Assembly (NCBI GenBank): GCA_022574555.1
Contig: JACZRV010000013.1
Location: 1 to 53,084 of the forward strand
Reading direction: 5' to 3'
DNA from: SAR324 cluster bacterium
GTDB taxonomy: Bacteria; SAR324; JACQKK01
DNA: 53,084 nucleotides
Positions 25,001 to 33,870 of the stretch are shown here, in pieces (within the stretch, counting starts at the first letter, position 1; the number at the start of each line of letters is the position of its first letter). A program made the translations under genes and the position numbers. The notes under the pieces are model-generated. The model was not told the DNA's origin, ran no database searches, and worked only from the letters and a program-made list of their open reading frames with translations.

Positions 25001-26844
25001 TAGCTTTCCGGCGAGCGGAGGTAAAAGGTTTGCAAAAACGCCGCATGGGGACCCTCGCTCAGTCTGTAGCTTCGTTCCTGAAGCACCTCCACCCGCAGGT
25101 TTGTCAGGATGGGCATGATGCGGCTGAGCGAATATTCCTCCAGCCCATACAGCACCATCTTCACGACGCCGTCCCCGCCGGCCGGCCGCAACACAAGCTG
25201 GGGTTCGCCCCTTGTATGCATTTTGGCGAGCCATGCGAGGTCCGCTAATATTTCCTCGTCGTCATGGGAAACCCTGTATTCCTCCGGGAGCCCGGCAATG
25301 AGCCGCTGCGCCAGGGTTTCGTCCAGACCGGCCTCCGCTTCGTCTCGCCATGCCTCCAGGAGCATGGCTTCACGGGATTGTAGCGTTTCCCACACGGCCT
25401 GCGTCACGATCGCGGCGTCTCTCGGCAGCCTTACGGCCGAGCCGTCTTGCTGATAGGACAAGTGGTGCACGGCGAAGGTATTGAGCGGTACGGTGAATAG
25501 GCTCGCCGGAGGGCCGCCGAAGATCGCATCGAGCCTATTTTGGATACGGGCGACCAGTGCCGGGTCGCGCATTTCACCGATTTCCGCCGCCATGATGTGC
25601 GACAGGCCCGCTGCTTTATCGGTTAGAATTTCTATCCTGGCGCCGGATTGATCGATCAATTCCAATACGAAGTCAGCGGTTTCTTCCAATACCTTCACGG
25701 GCAGCCCGAAAAGCTGGAATTTCGGCACGCCGTCAAAGTAGTCGACCAGTTCCTTGTAGGCGTGGCTATTTTTGAACAAGTGTTTCTTTGCGATCACCGC
25801 ATTCACCTTATCCCGGATCAGGGGAATGGTGAGCGCGGATTCCCGAAACGAACGGTTGGTAAAGAGGCCCACGATCATGGCGCCCCGGCAGCGCTTGCCG
25901 TCAGAAGGACAGGTGACCAGGATCGAGGAAAGCGGGTCACGACGATGAACTCCTGCGCTGACTTCGGTTTCCTGTACGATGACGTGGGGCTTGGCCGCGT
26001 TGAGTTTCGCCAGGCACGTTGACGCCAAATCCCGGAGGGCTTGGCCCTGCTCTGGCGAGAATGCTCGGGTGCGAAATAAGCCCAAGCCGGCGGACCATTG
26101 CGGTTTGAAATGTTTGGCCAGCCTGGAGAACTCGAAAGAAAGCGAGCCCAAAAAGAGGAAATTGTGATCCTGGAACCATTCGATCAATTCCACGGCCGCA
26201 CCGCCGCTCTTGTCGCGCGCTGCGATATCTTTTGCCAACCCGGCCAGCTGGCGCTGCATCTGCGGAAAGTCGTCCACACAGCGGACGACTTGTTGAATGA
26301 TGGCCCGGCAACCCGCAGCCAATTCTGCGTTGGATTCTTGCCCACCGCCGAATTCGGCGACGATCAGGATATGGGCTACCGGGTGGCCTTGGCCGCCGCG
26401 GCTGTTGAGGGACGAGATCTTCCGCGCACTTTCCCGGTTGACGCCACTTTCCCGGTTGACGCATATGATTGGGTGGAGCACACCACGCACCTGAATACCA
26501 CGGGAGACCAAGTAGGCCTGAAGACTGTCGACCAGAAATGGCCGGTCGCCGGCAACTATTTCTATCAGCGTCGCGGGGGCCGAATTCCCGGTGAAATGCC
26601 GGGATAAGGGTTGCACTCGTAGCGCGAACGCGCCGGACCTGCGTTTGGTAAAGTACTCGTACCTTTCGCGCAAAAAGGATTCCAGCTTCTCCGGCCCAAA
26701 GGCATCCATGATTCCGGCGGCCGTCTGTTCAATGTAGAGTTCCCCATAGCGGGCAAAAAGCAGATCGTCCTTGTGGTTGCCGATCTGGAATTGACGCCGG
26801 AACGCGCGCAGAATTTCCGCTGCTTGATTTGACGATTTACCCAT
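22063..26844 (-). CDS. gdhB: NAD-specific glutamate dehydrogenase, large (GDH-180 type)
   Basis: About 1593 residues, the usual size of the 180-kDa class, which deaminates glutamate to 2-oxoglutarate with NAD. The N-terminal ~700 residues form the regulatory region. The catalytic core shows ARGGIRYSDRPDDFRTEILG, QVKKNAIIVPNGAKGGFV (substrate-binding Lys), and the NAD region GDMSGDVFGNGMLCS. Further on are AAFNHRHILLDPDP and GGGVYSRNAKAIPLS. GTG 26847 immediately before ATG 26844 is an alternative start. The gene stands alone: 234 bases separate it from lptF upstream on the same strand, and it overlaps the alpha/beta hydrolase end by four bases. The enzyme feeds amino-acid carbon into the TCA cycle, and the electrons could enter the respiratory chain that includes Alternative Complex III. 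Confidence 0.93.
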   Translation of the reverse strand: MGKSSNQAAEILRAFRRQFQIGNHKDDLLFARYGELYIEQTAAGIMDAFGPEKLESFLRERYEYFTKRRSGAFALRVQPLSRHFTGNSAPATLIEIVAGDRPFLVDSLQAYLVSRGIQVRGVLHPIICVNRESGVNRESARKISSLNSRGGQGHPVAHILIVAEFGGGQESNAELAAGCRAIIQQVVRCVDDFPQMQRQLAGLAKDIAARDKSGGAAVELIEWFQDHNFLFLGSLSFEFSRLAKHFKPQWSAGLGLFRTRAFSPEQGQALRDLASTCLAKLNAAKPHVIVQETEVSAGVHRRDPLSSILVTCPSDGKRCRGAMIVGLFTNRSFRESALTIPLIRDKVNAVIAKKHLFKNSHAYKELVDYFDGVPKFQLFGLPVKVLEETADFVLELIDQSGARIEILTDKAAGLSHIMAAEIGEMRDPALVARIQNRLDAIFGGPPASLFTVPLNTFAVHHLSYQQDGSAVRLPRDAAIVTQAVWETLQSREAMLLEAWRDEAEAGLDETLAQRLIAGLPEEYRVSHDDEEILADLAWLAKMHTRGEPQLVLRPAGGDGVVKMVLYGLEEYSLSRIMPILTNLRVEVLQERSYRLSEGPHAAFLQTFYLRSPESYALSSIKHQQSLSELILGILHGRLENDPLNALLITCDFGWRPINLMMLLRDYLMQVGTVYTRRTIDETLVRRSGATRALYAMFCSLFDPGLKPDQREAGERAAGKALFATLQEIDNLTEDRIFKRMHNLVKSTVRTNYFRDPENPVLAIKLRCAAVDDLPLPHPMYEIFVHGPHFLGTHLRNGMIARGGIRYSDRPDDFRTEILGLMATQVKKNAIIVPNGAKGGFVVKDLAPWNGNVRAAGDAQYCEFIRALLSITDNMKGARVVPPERVVRHDGDDPYLVVAADKGTAHLSDTANGISVEQGFWLGDAFASGGSQGYDHKIVGITARGTWESVSHHFWALGINVQKEPVRVLGIGDMSGDVFGNGMLCSRAIKLVAAFNHRHILLDPDPHPARSYKERRRLFRLRGSSWCDYDAKAISSGGGVYSRNAKAIPLSPQVRTMLNTGVTEMTGEELIRALLSMEVDLLWNGGIGTYIKSSAENHADAGDTTNDTVRVDAGDVRVRVIGEGGNLGITQRARIELDRQGTLVNSDAIDNSGGVDMSDHEVNLKILMRELMNSGAIPDRAARNALVRSLELEVTEDCLHDNALQTMVLSMDHERSRIDMQPFLRLMEKLTADGELDPQTEHIPPAPYFAQLKSQRAGIPRPILAVLMAYTKIALFDRLETSPLLDDPYLAGHFERYFPGSLLKKHPLKETHHPLKRQIIGTVLANQVVNQAGMTFIHDTAAFTGKEWWQVVQAYVLADEIVQGRALRDAVYGSNLVLPAELGLSLLAKLEAVLANVTQWMLLHLPHRRRTFSLIAETGAAMAKFKNGLAGSLAADLQKVMESQSRELRKAGMPPEAALFASHLPHMGRFMEFYHLVTTGKLKAASALTLISQVEKHFQFDRLHQALVEMSLVDAWQIEFADTLRHKLTRAYQSKLDAILSHCANRRPADWVGDYLTGKESTWNAYRTALASLLEQKLPGLVSLGVVVDRLDRI

Positions 26845-27081
26845 CACCAGTCACTCGTGTTGGCGAAGAACCCGAGGATAGACGCCGCGCATAATAATTT
26901 AGGGCGCCCCTGCGTGCCGCAATGGTACCCAATCACAAGTATCCCAGCCCAACTCAGCGGCTATGGTTGGCGACGGCATCCGTCTTTTTCCGGCCGGCCG
27001 GCGCATGGCGCGTTGGCTACGAATTCAAATTACGGGATGGAATAACTGAACGCTGTGCGGTGGATCACTGGGCCCGCACTG

Positions 27082-28182
27082 TCATCGTCCGCTCATTCCG
27101 TCGATACGACGAGTGAGGATTACCCCAAGTAACGCCACCGAAATTGCCGGGATGAAAAGGATCGTGGGGTGGGCGTGGCCCGACAATATCAAGTCGCGGC
27201 AACCGATCCAAAGAACGAAATATCCAAGAACGAGGGCCACCGCTCTGAGCACGACACCCGATTTGCGCGACCGCGGATCTACGAGTGCCAGCGGGACCGC
27301 CGCCATCGCGAACCCCAGGCAGGCCCATGGGCTCGCAAGCCGCGTGAAAAGCTCAAGAGACAATCGAGCCTCTTCGCCCGAACCCGGCCGGCTGTTCCTT
27401 AGTTTTGCCATCAGTTCCCCCGTGGTGTAGGAACTCCTCAATCTCACTTCGATCGTGTCGATATTCTTCTGTTCTTGCAGCTGAAGGATGTAGTTCAATG
27501 TGTCGAAGCGTGTCGTCGTGATCACGGAGGGATCCTCTTCCTCCGTGTAAATTTCCCCATCTTGCAGGCGAAAGACGACTTGGCGATTGTCCTCGTCGAC
27601 AAGGATGCGGCCTCTCCTCGCGGTTACCACCGGCGACCCGAACTGGAGTTCACGGTCCGCCAGGAAGACGCCCAAAACATCCTTGTTGGGCAGCCGCTCG
27701 TTGATGCGAATCACCTTGTCCCCGAAATCGAAATTCAATTCGCCTGGAATCAGTTTGTCTTCCGCGTGGGATCGAATGACTTGGACTTGGAAATCCAGGA
27801 AATTCCGGTTTCCCGCTGGCTGAATCCACAATGCCATGAGCGAAGTCACTCCCGTCATCAGTAATCCAAAGAGGATGATTGGTTGGGAGTGAATCAAAAC
27901 GCTTCTTCCCGCCGCCCGTACCGCGATCACTTCCGATTCCGCTGACTGCCGCAATATGACCGCGAAAACCGCTCCCAAGACGCCGACGGGGAGCATGAAC
28001 GTCACCGACTGGGGCAAGATGAAGAGAAACATCGTGCTCGCCTCGGCAAAATCGAGCTGGCTTTCCACCATGAGCGAGATCAGTTTGTAGATCTTGCCCA
28101 TCATTAATATGAAGCTGGTTGCACCCAATGTGACGAAAAACGGTGTGATCAGCTCGATGAATACGGATCGGAAAAGGATCAT
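27082..28182 (-). CDS. lptF: LptF/LptG-family LPS export permease
   Basis: 366 residues. Six transmembrane helices in two groups of three flank a periplasmic beta-jellyroll-like region (about 125-265), the standard YjgP/YjgQ layout. The start RSVFIELITPFFVTLGATSF and the motif PVGVLGAVFAVILRQSAESE match LptF; the helix-coupling ALRAAG-like turn appears as VIAVRAAGRS. LptF and LptG with ATPase LptB extract lipopolysaccharide from the inner membrane. LptG and LptB are not in the window. It is the last gene of the envelope operon and overlaps the Gfo/Idh gene by four bases, so it is translated with it. Confidence 0.85.
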   Translation of the reverse strand: MILFRSVFIELITPFFVTLGATSFILMMGKIYKLISLMVESQLDFAEASTMFLFILPQSVTFMLPVGVLGAVFAVILRQSAESEVIAVRAAGRSVLIHSQPIILFGLLMTGVTSLMALWIQPAGNRNFLDFQVQVIRSHAEDKLIPGELNFDFGDKVIRINERLPNKDVLGVFLADRELQFGSPVVTARRGRILVDEDNRQVVFRLQDGEIYTEEEDPSVITTTRFDTLNYILQLQEQKNIDTIEVRLRSSYTTGELMAKLRNSRPGSGEEARLSLELFTRLASPWACLGFAMAAVPLALVDPRSRKSGVVLRAVALVLGYFVLWIGCRDLILSGHAHPTILFIPAISVALLGVILTRRIDGMSGR

Positions 28183-29159
28183 GGGAGCCGGTTGCGGCTA
28201 ATGTCGGCGATGATCCGTTCGGCAAGTTCTATCGCCGATAGGCCTTCTCGGCCTCCAACTAGAGGAGCGCTCCCGGTTTTGACTGCCTCCACGAAGGCTT
28301 CAATTTCAACCAACAGGGCATCGCCGCTCCCCAAAGTGGGCCGCTCTTCCCACACCGGCAGGCCTCCTGCACTCATTGCACCGGAATCACGTTTTGGAAT
28401 GTCCCCCCCCGGAGCGACTCGCCGAAAGATACGGGCCGAAGGCTCGGCCAGGTCCAAGGAAAAATAACCATCCGCCTGGAAGATGCGCAGTTTGCGCTCG
28501 ACTTTGGTAGAGATTCGGCTCGCAGTAAGATTAGCCACGCAACCTGTGGCAAAGATGAGCCTGGCATTGGCCAAATCGGTATGTGTGGTCATTACCGAGA
28601 TGCCGACGGCGTGGAGGCTCTTTAGAGGGGCCCGTACCATCGAAAGCACCAGATCCAGGTCGTGGCTCATCAGGTCCATCACGACGTCCACGTCGGAGCC
28701 TCGCTCCTTGAAGGACGCTATGCGCACCGATTCGATAAACTGAGGGTTTTCGATGCTGGAAGCTACGGCGCGAAAGGCCGGGTTGAACCGTTCCAGGTGG
28801 CCCACTTGCAGGATAAGTCCCCGGCGCTGCGCCAGGTCAGCCAGTTCGGCGGCCTCCGCGGTGGTGGCCGCCAAGGGCTTTTCCACCAGCACGGCCTTGC
28901 CCTCGTTCAAGCACCTGCGTACCACAGTGCGGTGATCCGGCGTGGGTACAGCCACGCTCAGCGCCGCAACCCGAGGCAGTACCGAATCCAGATCCGTGAA
29001 GCATTCGACACCCAACTCGCCGGCCACCAGCCGAGCCCGGGCGGGGTCGGTATCCACCACGCCCACCAGTTTGCACTGATTGAGTGAGCGATATTTTTGG
29101 GCGTGAAATCGGCCCAGGTAACCGACCCCTACAACCGCGACTGGGATGGGCTCGGCCAA
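28179..29159 (-). CDS. Gfo/Idh/MocA-family oxidoreductase (GnnA-like context)
   Basis: 326 residues. The Rossmann fingerprint VAVVGVGYLGRFHA is at 7-20, followed by LVGVVDTDPARA and the catalytic-lysine motif VEKPLA near residue 95. The C-terminal half is the alpha/beta domain with VVMDLMSHDLDLV. In many diderms an enzyme of this family is encoded with lpxA and lpxB; characterised GnnA oxidises UDP-GlcNAc at C3 for the amide-linked lipid A sugar. Here it is flanked by fabZ (15 bases) and lptF (overlap) with no lpxA. GnnB-type aminotransferase is also missing nearby. The GnnA role is therefore a context inference, and another sugar dehydrogenase is possible. Confidence 0.8.
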   Translation of the reverse strand: MAEPIPVAVVGVGYLGRFHAQKYRSLNQCKLVGVVDTDPARARLVAGELGVECFTDLDSVLPRVAALSVAVPTPDHRTVVRRCLNEGKAVLVEKPLAATTAEAAELADLAQRRGLILQVGHLERFNPAFRAVASSIENPQFIESVRIASFKERGSDVDVVMDLMSHDLDLVLSMVRAPLKSLHAVGISVMTTHTDLANARLIFATGCVANLTASRISTKVERKLRIFQADGYFSLDLAEPSARIFRRVAPGGDIPKRDSGAMSAGGLPVWEERPTLGSGDALLVEIEAFVEAVKTGSAPLVGGREGLSAIELAERIIADISRNRLP

Positions 29160-29174
29160 GATGAGTTGCGGCGG

Positions 29175-29651
29175 TTAGGTGGAATTTTCGATGATGGCCA
29201 AGCGCAACTCGCCCTGCGTAACAATCTTTCCATCGACCCGCGCCTGGGTGCGATAAACGGAGAAATTCATTTTACGCCTCAAAAACTCCACATCCAGGAT
29301 CAATTGATCGCCCGGCACCACAGGCCGCTTGAACTTGGTTTTATCGATGCCGGCAAACAGCATGAATTTGGATTCGGGATCCGGTTCAGATTTGTACGCC
29401 AGCAATGCACATGCTTGGGCCATCGCCTCGACGATCACCACTCCGGGCAATATGGCCAAATGGGGGAAATGGCCATTGAAATACTCCTCGTTTCCCGTCA
29501 CGTTCTTGAGAGCCCGACACCGGACGCCCTTTTCCAGGGAAAGCACACGATCGATCAGCAGATAAGGATACCGGTGCGGGAGGACCTGCTTAATTTCCTC
29601 CAGAATCATCTCGGCGTCCGGCCGCATTTTTTTTAAATCGGCAATTTTCAT
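29175..29651 (-). CDS. fabZ: 3-hydroxyacyl-ACP dehydratase FabZ
   Basis: 158 residues, the usual length. Motifs: VLPHRYPYLLIDR at 23-35, the catalytic GHFPHLAILPG with His61, and VEAMAQA with Glu75. FabZ removes water from beta-hydroxyacyl-ACP in each round of fatty-acid synthesis. It normally sits between lpxD and lpxA. Here ompH lies only 33 bases upstream and the Gfo/Idh gene 15 bases downstream, so neither lpx gene fits. ATG 29651 is followed by a lysine-rich KIADLKKMRP start. It is a confident family call with an unusual neighbourhood. Confidence 0.94.
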   Translation of the reverse strand: MKIADLKKMRPDAEMILEEIKQVLPHRYPYLLIDRVLSLEKGVRCRALKNVTGNEEYFNGHFPHLAILPGVVIVEAMAQACALLAYKSEPDPESKFMLFAGIDKTKFKRPVVPGDQLILDVEFLRRKMNFSVYRTQARVDGKIVTQGELRLAIIENST

Positions 29652-29684
29652 TGCAAATTCTACGGCCTCAAATGATTACAGGGA

Positions 29685-30236
29685 TTATTGACCATTTTGG
29701 ATCGTGTCGTAGCGGGAGATGACCTTGTCGGTGATATCGTCCATGTCGAAGGTGGTATAAAGAACGACTTGTGAGGCCTGCTTTTCCAGGACGATATCCC
29801 ATTTATCTTCGCGGGACACCAGTCTGATCACGGTTTTCAACTCCGAAAAGATCGATTCGGTGTATCGCCTTTCCTTGTTCTGAAGGTCCAGTTGGGCTCT
29901 TTTAACCGCGTCCCTCAACTTGCGCTCCCGCGTTGCCAGCTCCGCTTCCCTCTGCTTGCGGGCTTCATCGCTGAGTAGAAGATTGGATTTGAGTTCGTTG
30001 CTGAGTTTTATTAGCTCGTTTTCCTCGGTCTTGAGCTCGCTTTCCATCTGGCCTTTATCGGCCAGGAGAATCTTTTTCGAACGTTTACCCGATTGGGATT
30101 CGTTGAGCGCGCGATTCAGGTCGACCACGGCGATGCGCAATCCGCCCTCTTGCGCCAGAGCGAGTTGCAGGCCACCAGGAATGACCACCAACAATGCCAC
30201 GAGAAGGAATGGGGCGAGAGATCGGGGTGGCTTCAT
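29685..30236 (-). CDS. skp: OmpH/Skp-family periplasmic chaperone
   Basis: 183 residues. A signal peptide (hydrophobic 8-28, ending LALA) is followed by RIAVVDLNRALNESQSGKRS, the family N-terminal beta strand, then about 90 residues of charged coiled coil and a C-terminal strand pair (WDIVLEKQASQVVLY). Skp-type trimers carry unfolded outer-membrane proteins across the periplasm to BamA, encoded just upstream with a 67-base gap. The sequence resembles Deltaproteobacteria-type OmpH proteins in the NESQSGKRS region, but this is an impression without alignment. Confidence 0.9.
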   Translation of the reverse strand: MKPPRSLAPFLLVALLVVIPGGLQLALAQEGGLRIAVVDLNRALNESQSGKRSKKILLADKGQMESELKTEENELIKLSNELKSNLLLSDEARKQREAELATRERKLRDAVKRAQLDLQNKERRYTESIFSELKTVIRLVSREDKWDIVLEKQASQVVLYTTFDMDDITDKVISRYDTIQNGQ

Positions 30237-30303
30237 CGTGATAGGGCGCTAAGAGAGTTTGCAGGAACGAATTGATTGTCCTTCCATGATTCCTAGCACA
30301 AAA

Positions 30304-32928
30304 TTAGAACAGGGTGCTAATGGTAAAATCGAACTTGTCCGGGGTTTCACCCGGCTCAGGCGCTAATTTGAACCCATACTCGAAGCGAAAGACGCCAAGC
30401 GGCGTGATCAACCGGATGCCAACGCCCAGGCTTTGTTTCAGATCGAAAAATCCCGGTTCCTTCTCGCCGAGCAATTGGTATTGATTCGATTCCGAATTGA
30501 CGTTGCCAGCGTCGTAGAAGATCAGACCCCGTATGTTGTCGCCGGTGAGGGGAAATAAAAGCTCCAAGTTGAGCAAACGCTCGAATATCCCGCCTCCCGC
30601 CAGATCCTCCAATTCCGCTTCGCTCAGGCCGATGGTTCGTTTATCGACTCGGGTGGTCAGTGGAAGGCCGTCGGAATCCAGCACAGGATCCCCATTCGCG
30701 TCGAGCAATATTATATTTTTCTCATTCAAATTGCGACGCAAGCTGCCGAACGGGCCGCCGATTTCCAGAAAGTTGTAGGCGCGGAGAGAAGTGATGCCAC
30801 CCAGGCGGAATCGGTCCTCTCCGGGAATCTCGTTATTGCCCACCTGTTCCAACCAGCTGAACCGTAGCCGGCCCATCACGATTACGGTGTCATTTTCATT
30901 GAGGCTTTTGAATCGCTGCCAGCGGGCACGATATCGGCGATATTCCGTGCTGCCGCCCAGAAAGTTCCCGCCCACTTGGCTGACTGAGAGGGTGATCCGG
31001 GTGCCATCGGAGGGAAAGATGGGATGGTTGACCGTGTTATAGGTTATGGACGGCGTCAATGAGCGGAGGATGACATCCGCGTTTCCCACGCGATCGAAGG
31101 CGCGGTTGATGGCCTCATACGTGAGCCCCGCGCGGAAGATACGGAAAACAGGGTAATTGAATCCCTGCGAGAGGCGCAACTCTTCGAAGTTGCCTCGGTT
31201 TTGCTCCGTCAAGTCTTGCAAATTGCGATAGGATAACGAAGAGTCGCTGCCAACCTCGGTATCCAGGAGGTGGGGCTCGATGAAATCCACGCTGTAATTC
31301 TGGCGGACTCCACGCTGCCCGGCTTCGGCACGGAGGCGCAGTGTCTGGCCCCGGCCGAAGAGGTTGCCCTTGGACAAACTGACCGCCACAGATATCTGTG
31401 TCTGTTCGCTGAATCCGATCTGTGCTTGGAATGTGCCGGTCTGGGTCTCCTCCAGTCTGGTAACCACATCGAGCACGTTATCCACCTTTGTGCGCTCTGT
31501 ATTTACCGTCATGGCCGGCGAAAAATAACCCAGGCGCCGCAGATTGGCCTGGGATTCCCTGAGCTTGACCCCGTTGTAAAGCTCGTTTTCGTGGACTTCG
31601 AATTCCCGGCGCACAACATAGTCGCGGGTTTCCCGATTACCTTGGATTTCGATGCGGCCGATATAGGCTTTTTCCCCTTTGGTAATGCGATAATTGACAT
31701 CGACGATCTTTCGCTCATCGTCGATGTTGGCATCGGGTATGACGCGTACGAATGCGTAACCCTGCTCCTGGTAATGCGCGCTGAGATTGAAAACGTCCCG
31801 ATTCTGGGTGAATGGATTATAGACGTCGCCCTCTATCAGGAGCAGCGCCGCCAAAAGATCTGACTTATTCCCGAGAATATCGCCGGTGACATCCACGTTG
31901 CCCGTGAAGTATTGAGCCCCTTCGCGAAAGTGCATTTCCACCTTGACCCGGGAAAATTCAGGATTGTGAATGATGGTCACGTTGGGTTTTTCGATGAATA
32001 GGCGAATGTAGCCCTGTGTGAGGTATTGGGCTGAAATGGATCGCAGGTCGTGGTTGATTTTGGCTTCATCCAGCACACCCGAATCAGTGATCCAATCGAA
32101 GCAGTCGACTTCCGCCGTCTCCATCATGCGCCGGATTTCCAGTTCCGAGAATACGTGGTTATTAAATGTCCTGATGTCGGTGACGTAAACTCGCGGTGTT
32201 TCCTCGACGATAATATAAATCGCCTTCTTTCCGTCGGAGAGCGATTCCACTCTGGATGTGATTTTTACGGCGAAGTACCCTTTGGCCCGGTAAGCGGCGC
32301 GCATGTTTTCAATCGTGCGCTCAATTTCCCCGGGGTTGAACACAGATCCCAGCCTGACGGTAACCGTCCGCCCTGAAGTGGACCGTGCCACTGGCATATT
32401 GCGCCTCGAGGGATCCATCCCCTGGGTGGTCGTTGTTCTGGCTGCGGCTCTGGGAGGTTTCAACTTGCCGGAGATGACCAGGTCGTCGATTCCTCCATCA
32501 CCGGGTGGCCCGATGTAAACGAATCCGACACGAGGTTTTTCTTTGACGACAAAGATCAGCCGCAGGCCTTCTTCGGCCACCTCTTCCGCGTAAGCTTCGA
32601 TGTCCTGAAAAAACGAAAGGTCGTAGAGGCTTTTAATATCCCGAGTGATCTGGTTGACGTCCAACCGATCCCCCACCTTGCTGTGGATGGTGGACAGAAT
32701 CAGCCCGTGTTCTACTTCTCGCGCGCCCTCGACCGTGATTTCCACGATGGTCTGCGAACTCTGCGCCGAGATCGTGGCCGCAAGTCCGGCAATTACCGCG
32801 CATGCACACCCCCACCGCAGAGCTCTCAGCAGACACGCTACGATATCGTCAATTCGCACCGCCGCATGACTTACCACGGGTGGCCTCGTGCCGATAAGGC
32901 GGTCTGGCACGGCGAATCTATCAGGCAT
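30304..32928 (-). CDS. bamA: Outer-membrane assembly factor BamA
   Basis: Up to 874 residues. After the signal region (CACAVIAGLAATISAQ) come five POTRA repeats (about 60-480) and the 16-strand barrel. The C-terminal strand ends FDFTISTLF with the terminal Phe required for barrel recognition. The conserved loop-6 motif, VRGF in Enterobacteria, reads GGITSLRAY here. POTRA 2 carries an unusual 35-residue Arg/Thr-rich insertion (KPPRAAARTTTTQGMDPSRR). ATG 32928 overlaps the lolD end by eight bases; GTG 32859 would start closer to the signal peptide. BamA inserts beta-barrel proteins in the outer membrane; Skp follows it in the operon. Confidence 0.93.
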   Translation of the reverse strand: MPDRFAVPDRLIGTRPPVVSHAAVRIDDIVACLLRALRWGCACAVIAGLAATISAQSSQTIVEITVEGAREVEHGLILSTIHSKVGDRLDVNQITRDIKSLYDLSFFQDIEAYAEEVAEEGLRLIFVVKEKPRVGFVYIGPPGDGGIDDLVISGKLKPPRAAARTTTTQGMDPSRRNMPVARSTSGRTVTVRLGSVFNPGEIERTIENMRAAYRAKGYFAVKITSRVESLSDGKKAIYIIVEETPRVYVTDIRTFNNHVFSELEIRRMMETAEVDCFDWITDSGVLDEAKINHDLRSISAQYLTQGYIRLFIEKPNVTIIHNPEFSRVKVEMHFREGAQYFTGNVDVTGDILGNKSDLLAALLLIEGDVYNPFTQNRDVFNLSAHYQEQGYAFVRVIPDANIDDERKIVDVNYRITKGEKAYIGRIEIQGNRETRDYVVRREFEVHENELYNGVKLRESQANLRRLGYFSPAMTVNTERTKVDNVLDVVTRLEETQTGTFQAQIGFSEQTQISVAVSLSKGNLFGRGQTLRLRAEAGQRGVRQNYSVDFIEPHLLDTEVGSDSSLSYRNLQDLTEQNRGNFEELRLSQGFNYPVFRIFRAGLTYEAINRAFDRVGNADVILRSLTPSITYNTVNHPIFPSDGTRITLSVSQVGGNFLGGSTEYRRYRARWQRFKSLNENDTVIVMGRLRFSWLEQVGNNEIPGEDRFRLGGITSLRAYNFLEIGGPFGSLRRNLNEKNIILLDANGDPVLDSDGLPLTTRVDKRTIGLSEAELEDLAGGGIFERLLNLELLFPLTGDNIRGLIFYDAGNVNSESNQYQLLGEKEPGFFDLKQSLGVGIRLITPLGVFRFEYGFKLAPEPGETPDKFDFTISTLF

Positions 32929-33628
32929 GAGCCGGTGAATCAGCCGCAGGCACGAGAAGGCCTTGTTCCAGGTTGAAGCGGCGGCGCATCCGTGCGGCTA
33001 TCTGGTGATTGTGGGTGACCAGGATCAGAGTGAGCGCGTACTCCTGGTTTAGCCGCAGCAGCAGTTCGCAGATACGGCTTCCGGTCTTTTGGTCCAAATT
33101 TCCCGTGGGCTCGTCAGCCAGTAGTACCGTCGGCCGGTTGGCCAATGCCCGGGCAATGGCCAGACGCTGTTGTTCTCCCCCGGAGAGCTGAGAGGGTTTG
33201 TGGCCGGCCCGTTGCGCGATACCGACCTCGTCCAGCAGCTTCATGCCCTCGTCGCGAAAGTCCCGTGTGCGGCCCACTCGGATCCACATGGGCATCATTA
33301 CGTTTTCCAGCGCGGTAAAGTCGCTGAGCAGATGATGGAACTGAAACACGAAGCCGATGGCGGTGCTGCGAAATTGGGCGCTGGCGTCTCCATTTAGATC
33401 GGCCAATTCCACATCGCCGACGCGGATCGAGCCTTTGTCGGGCCGGTCCAACGCGCCAAGAAGATGGAGGAACGTGCTCTTTCCCGTCCCCGATGCGCCG
33501 GTGATGGCGACGGTTTCGCCGCGCGGCACTTCCAGTTTCACCCCCTCGAGAATGCGGAGTGTATTACCTTCGCCGTCCAAGTAGGACTTATGTAGGTCGT
33601 GTACCTGTATGAAAGCACGCGTCGACAT
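32921..33628 (-). CDS. lolD: LolD-type lipoprotein-release ABC ATPase
   Basis: 235 residues with a full ATPase set: Walker [11 protein letters not shown]-loop VFQFHHLL, signature [15 protein letters not shown], Walker [13 protein letters not shown] and switch [21 protein letters not shown] is a LolD-type segment. LolD drives LolCE to release lipoproteins from the inner membrane. The permease gene, normally just upstream, is absent: 242 bases upstream of lolD hold no gene. It starts at ATG 33628 (AGGTGG just before) and overlaps bamA by eight bases. It is the first gene of the operon lolD-bamA-skp-fabZ-Gfo/Idh-lptF. Confidence 0.88.
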   Translation of the reverse strand: MSTRAFIQVHDLHKSYLDGEGNTLRILEGVKLEVPRGETVAITGASGTGKSTFLHLLGALDRPDKGSIRVGDVELADLNGDASAQFRSTAIGFVFQFHHLLSDFTALENVMMPMWIRVGRTRDFRDEGMKLLDEVGIAQRAGHKPSQLSGGEQQRLAIARALANRPTVLLADEPTGNLDQKTGSRICELLLRLNQEYALTLILVTHNHQIAARMRRRFNLEQGLLVPAADSPAHA

Positions 33629-33870
33629 TCCACCTGATCGCCGTGGTTCCGAAGTTGTGTTGGAGGACGCGAGGTTCGGAAATCGGGTCCTTCCGTGGGC
33701 CAGGGATACATTCCGTCTTGAATCGTCTTGCAGACCGTATCAGCCTTCAACCTTACCCAATCCCGACTCGTGGGGTCAAGAAATCCAATTTCCGATTAGG
33801 GCCGACCACGGCGGCGCGTAGTCCTCTCCGCACACACGTTCGCTCCCAAACGTGGGCACGCGGGGCGGGG

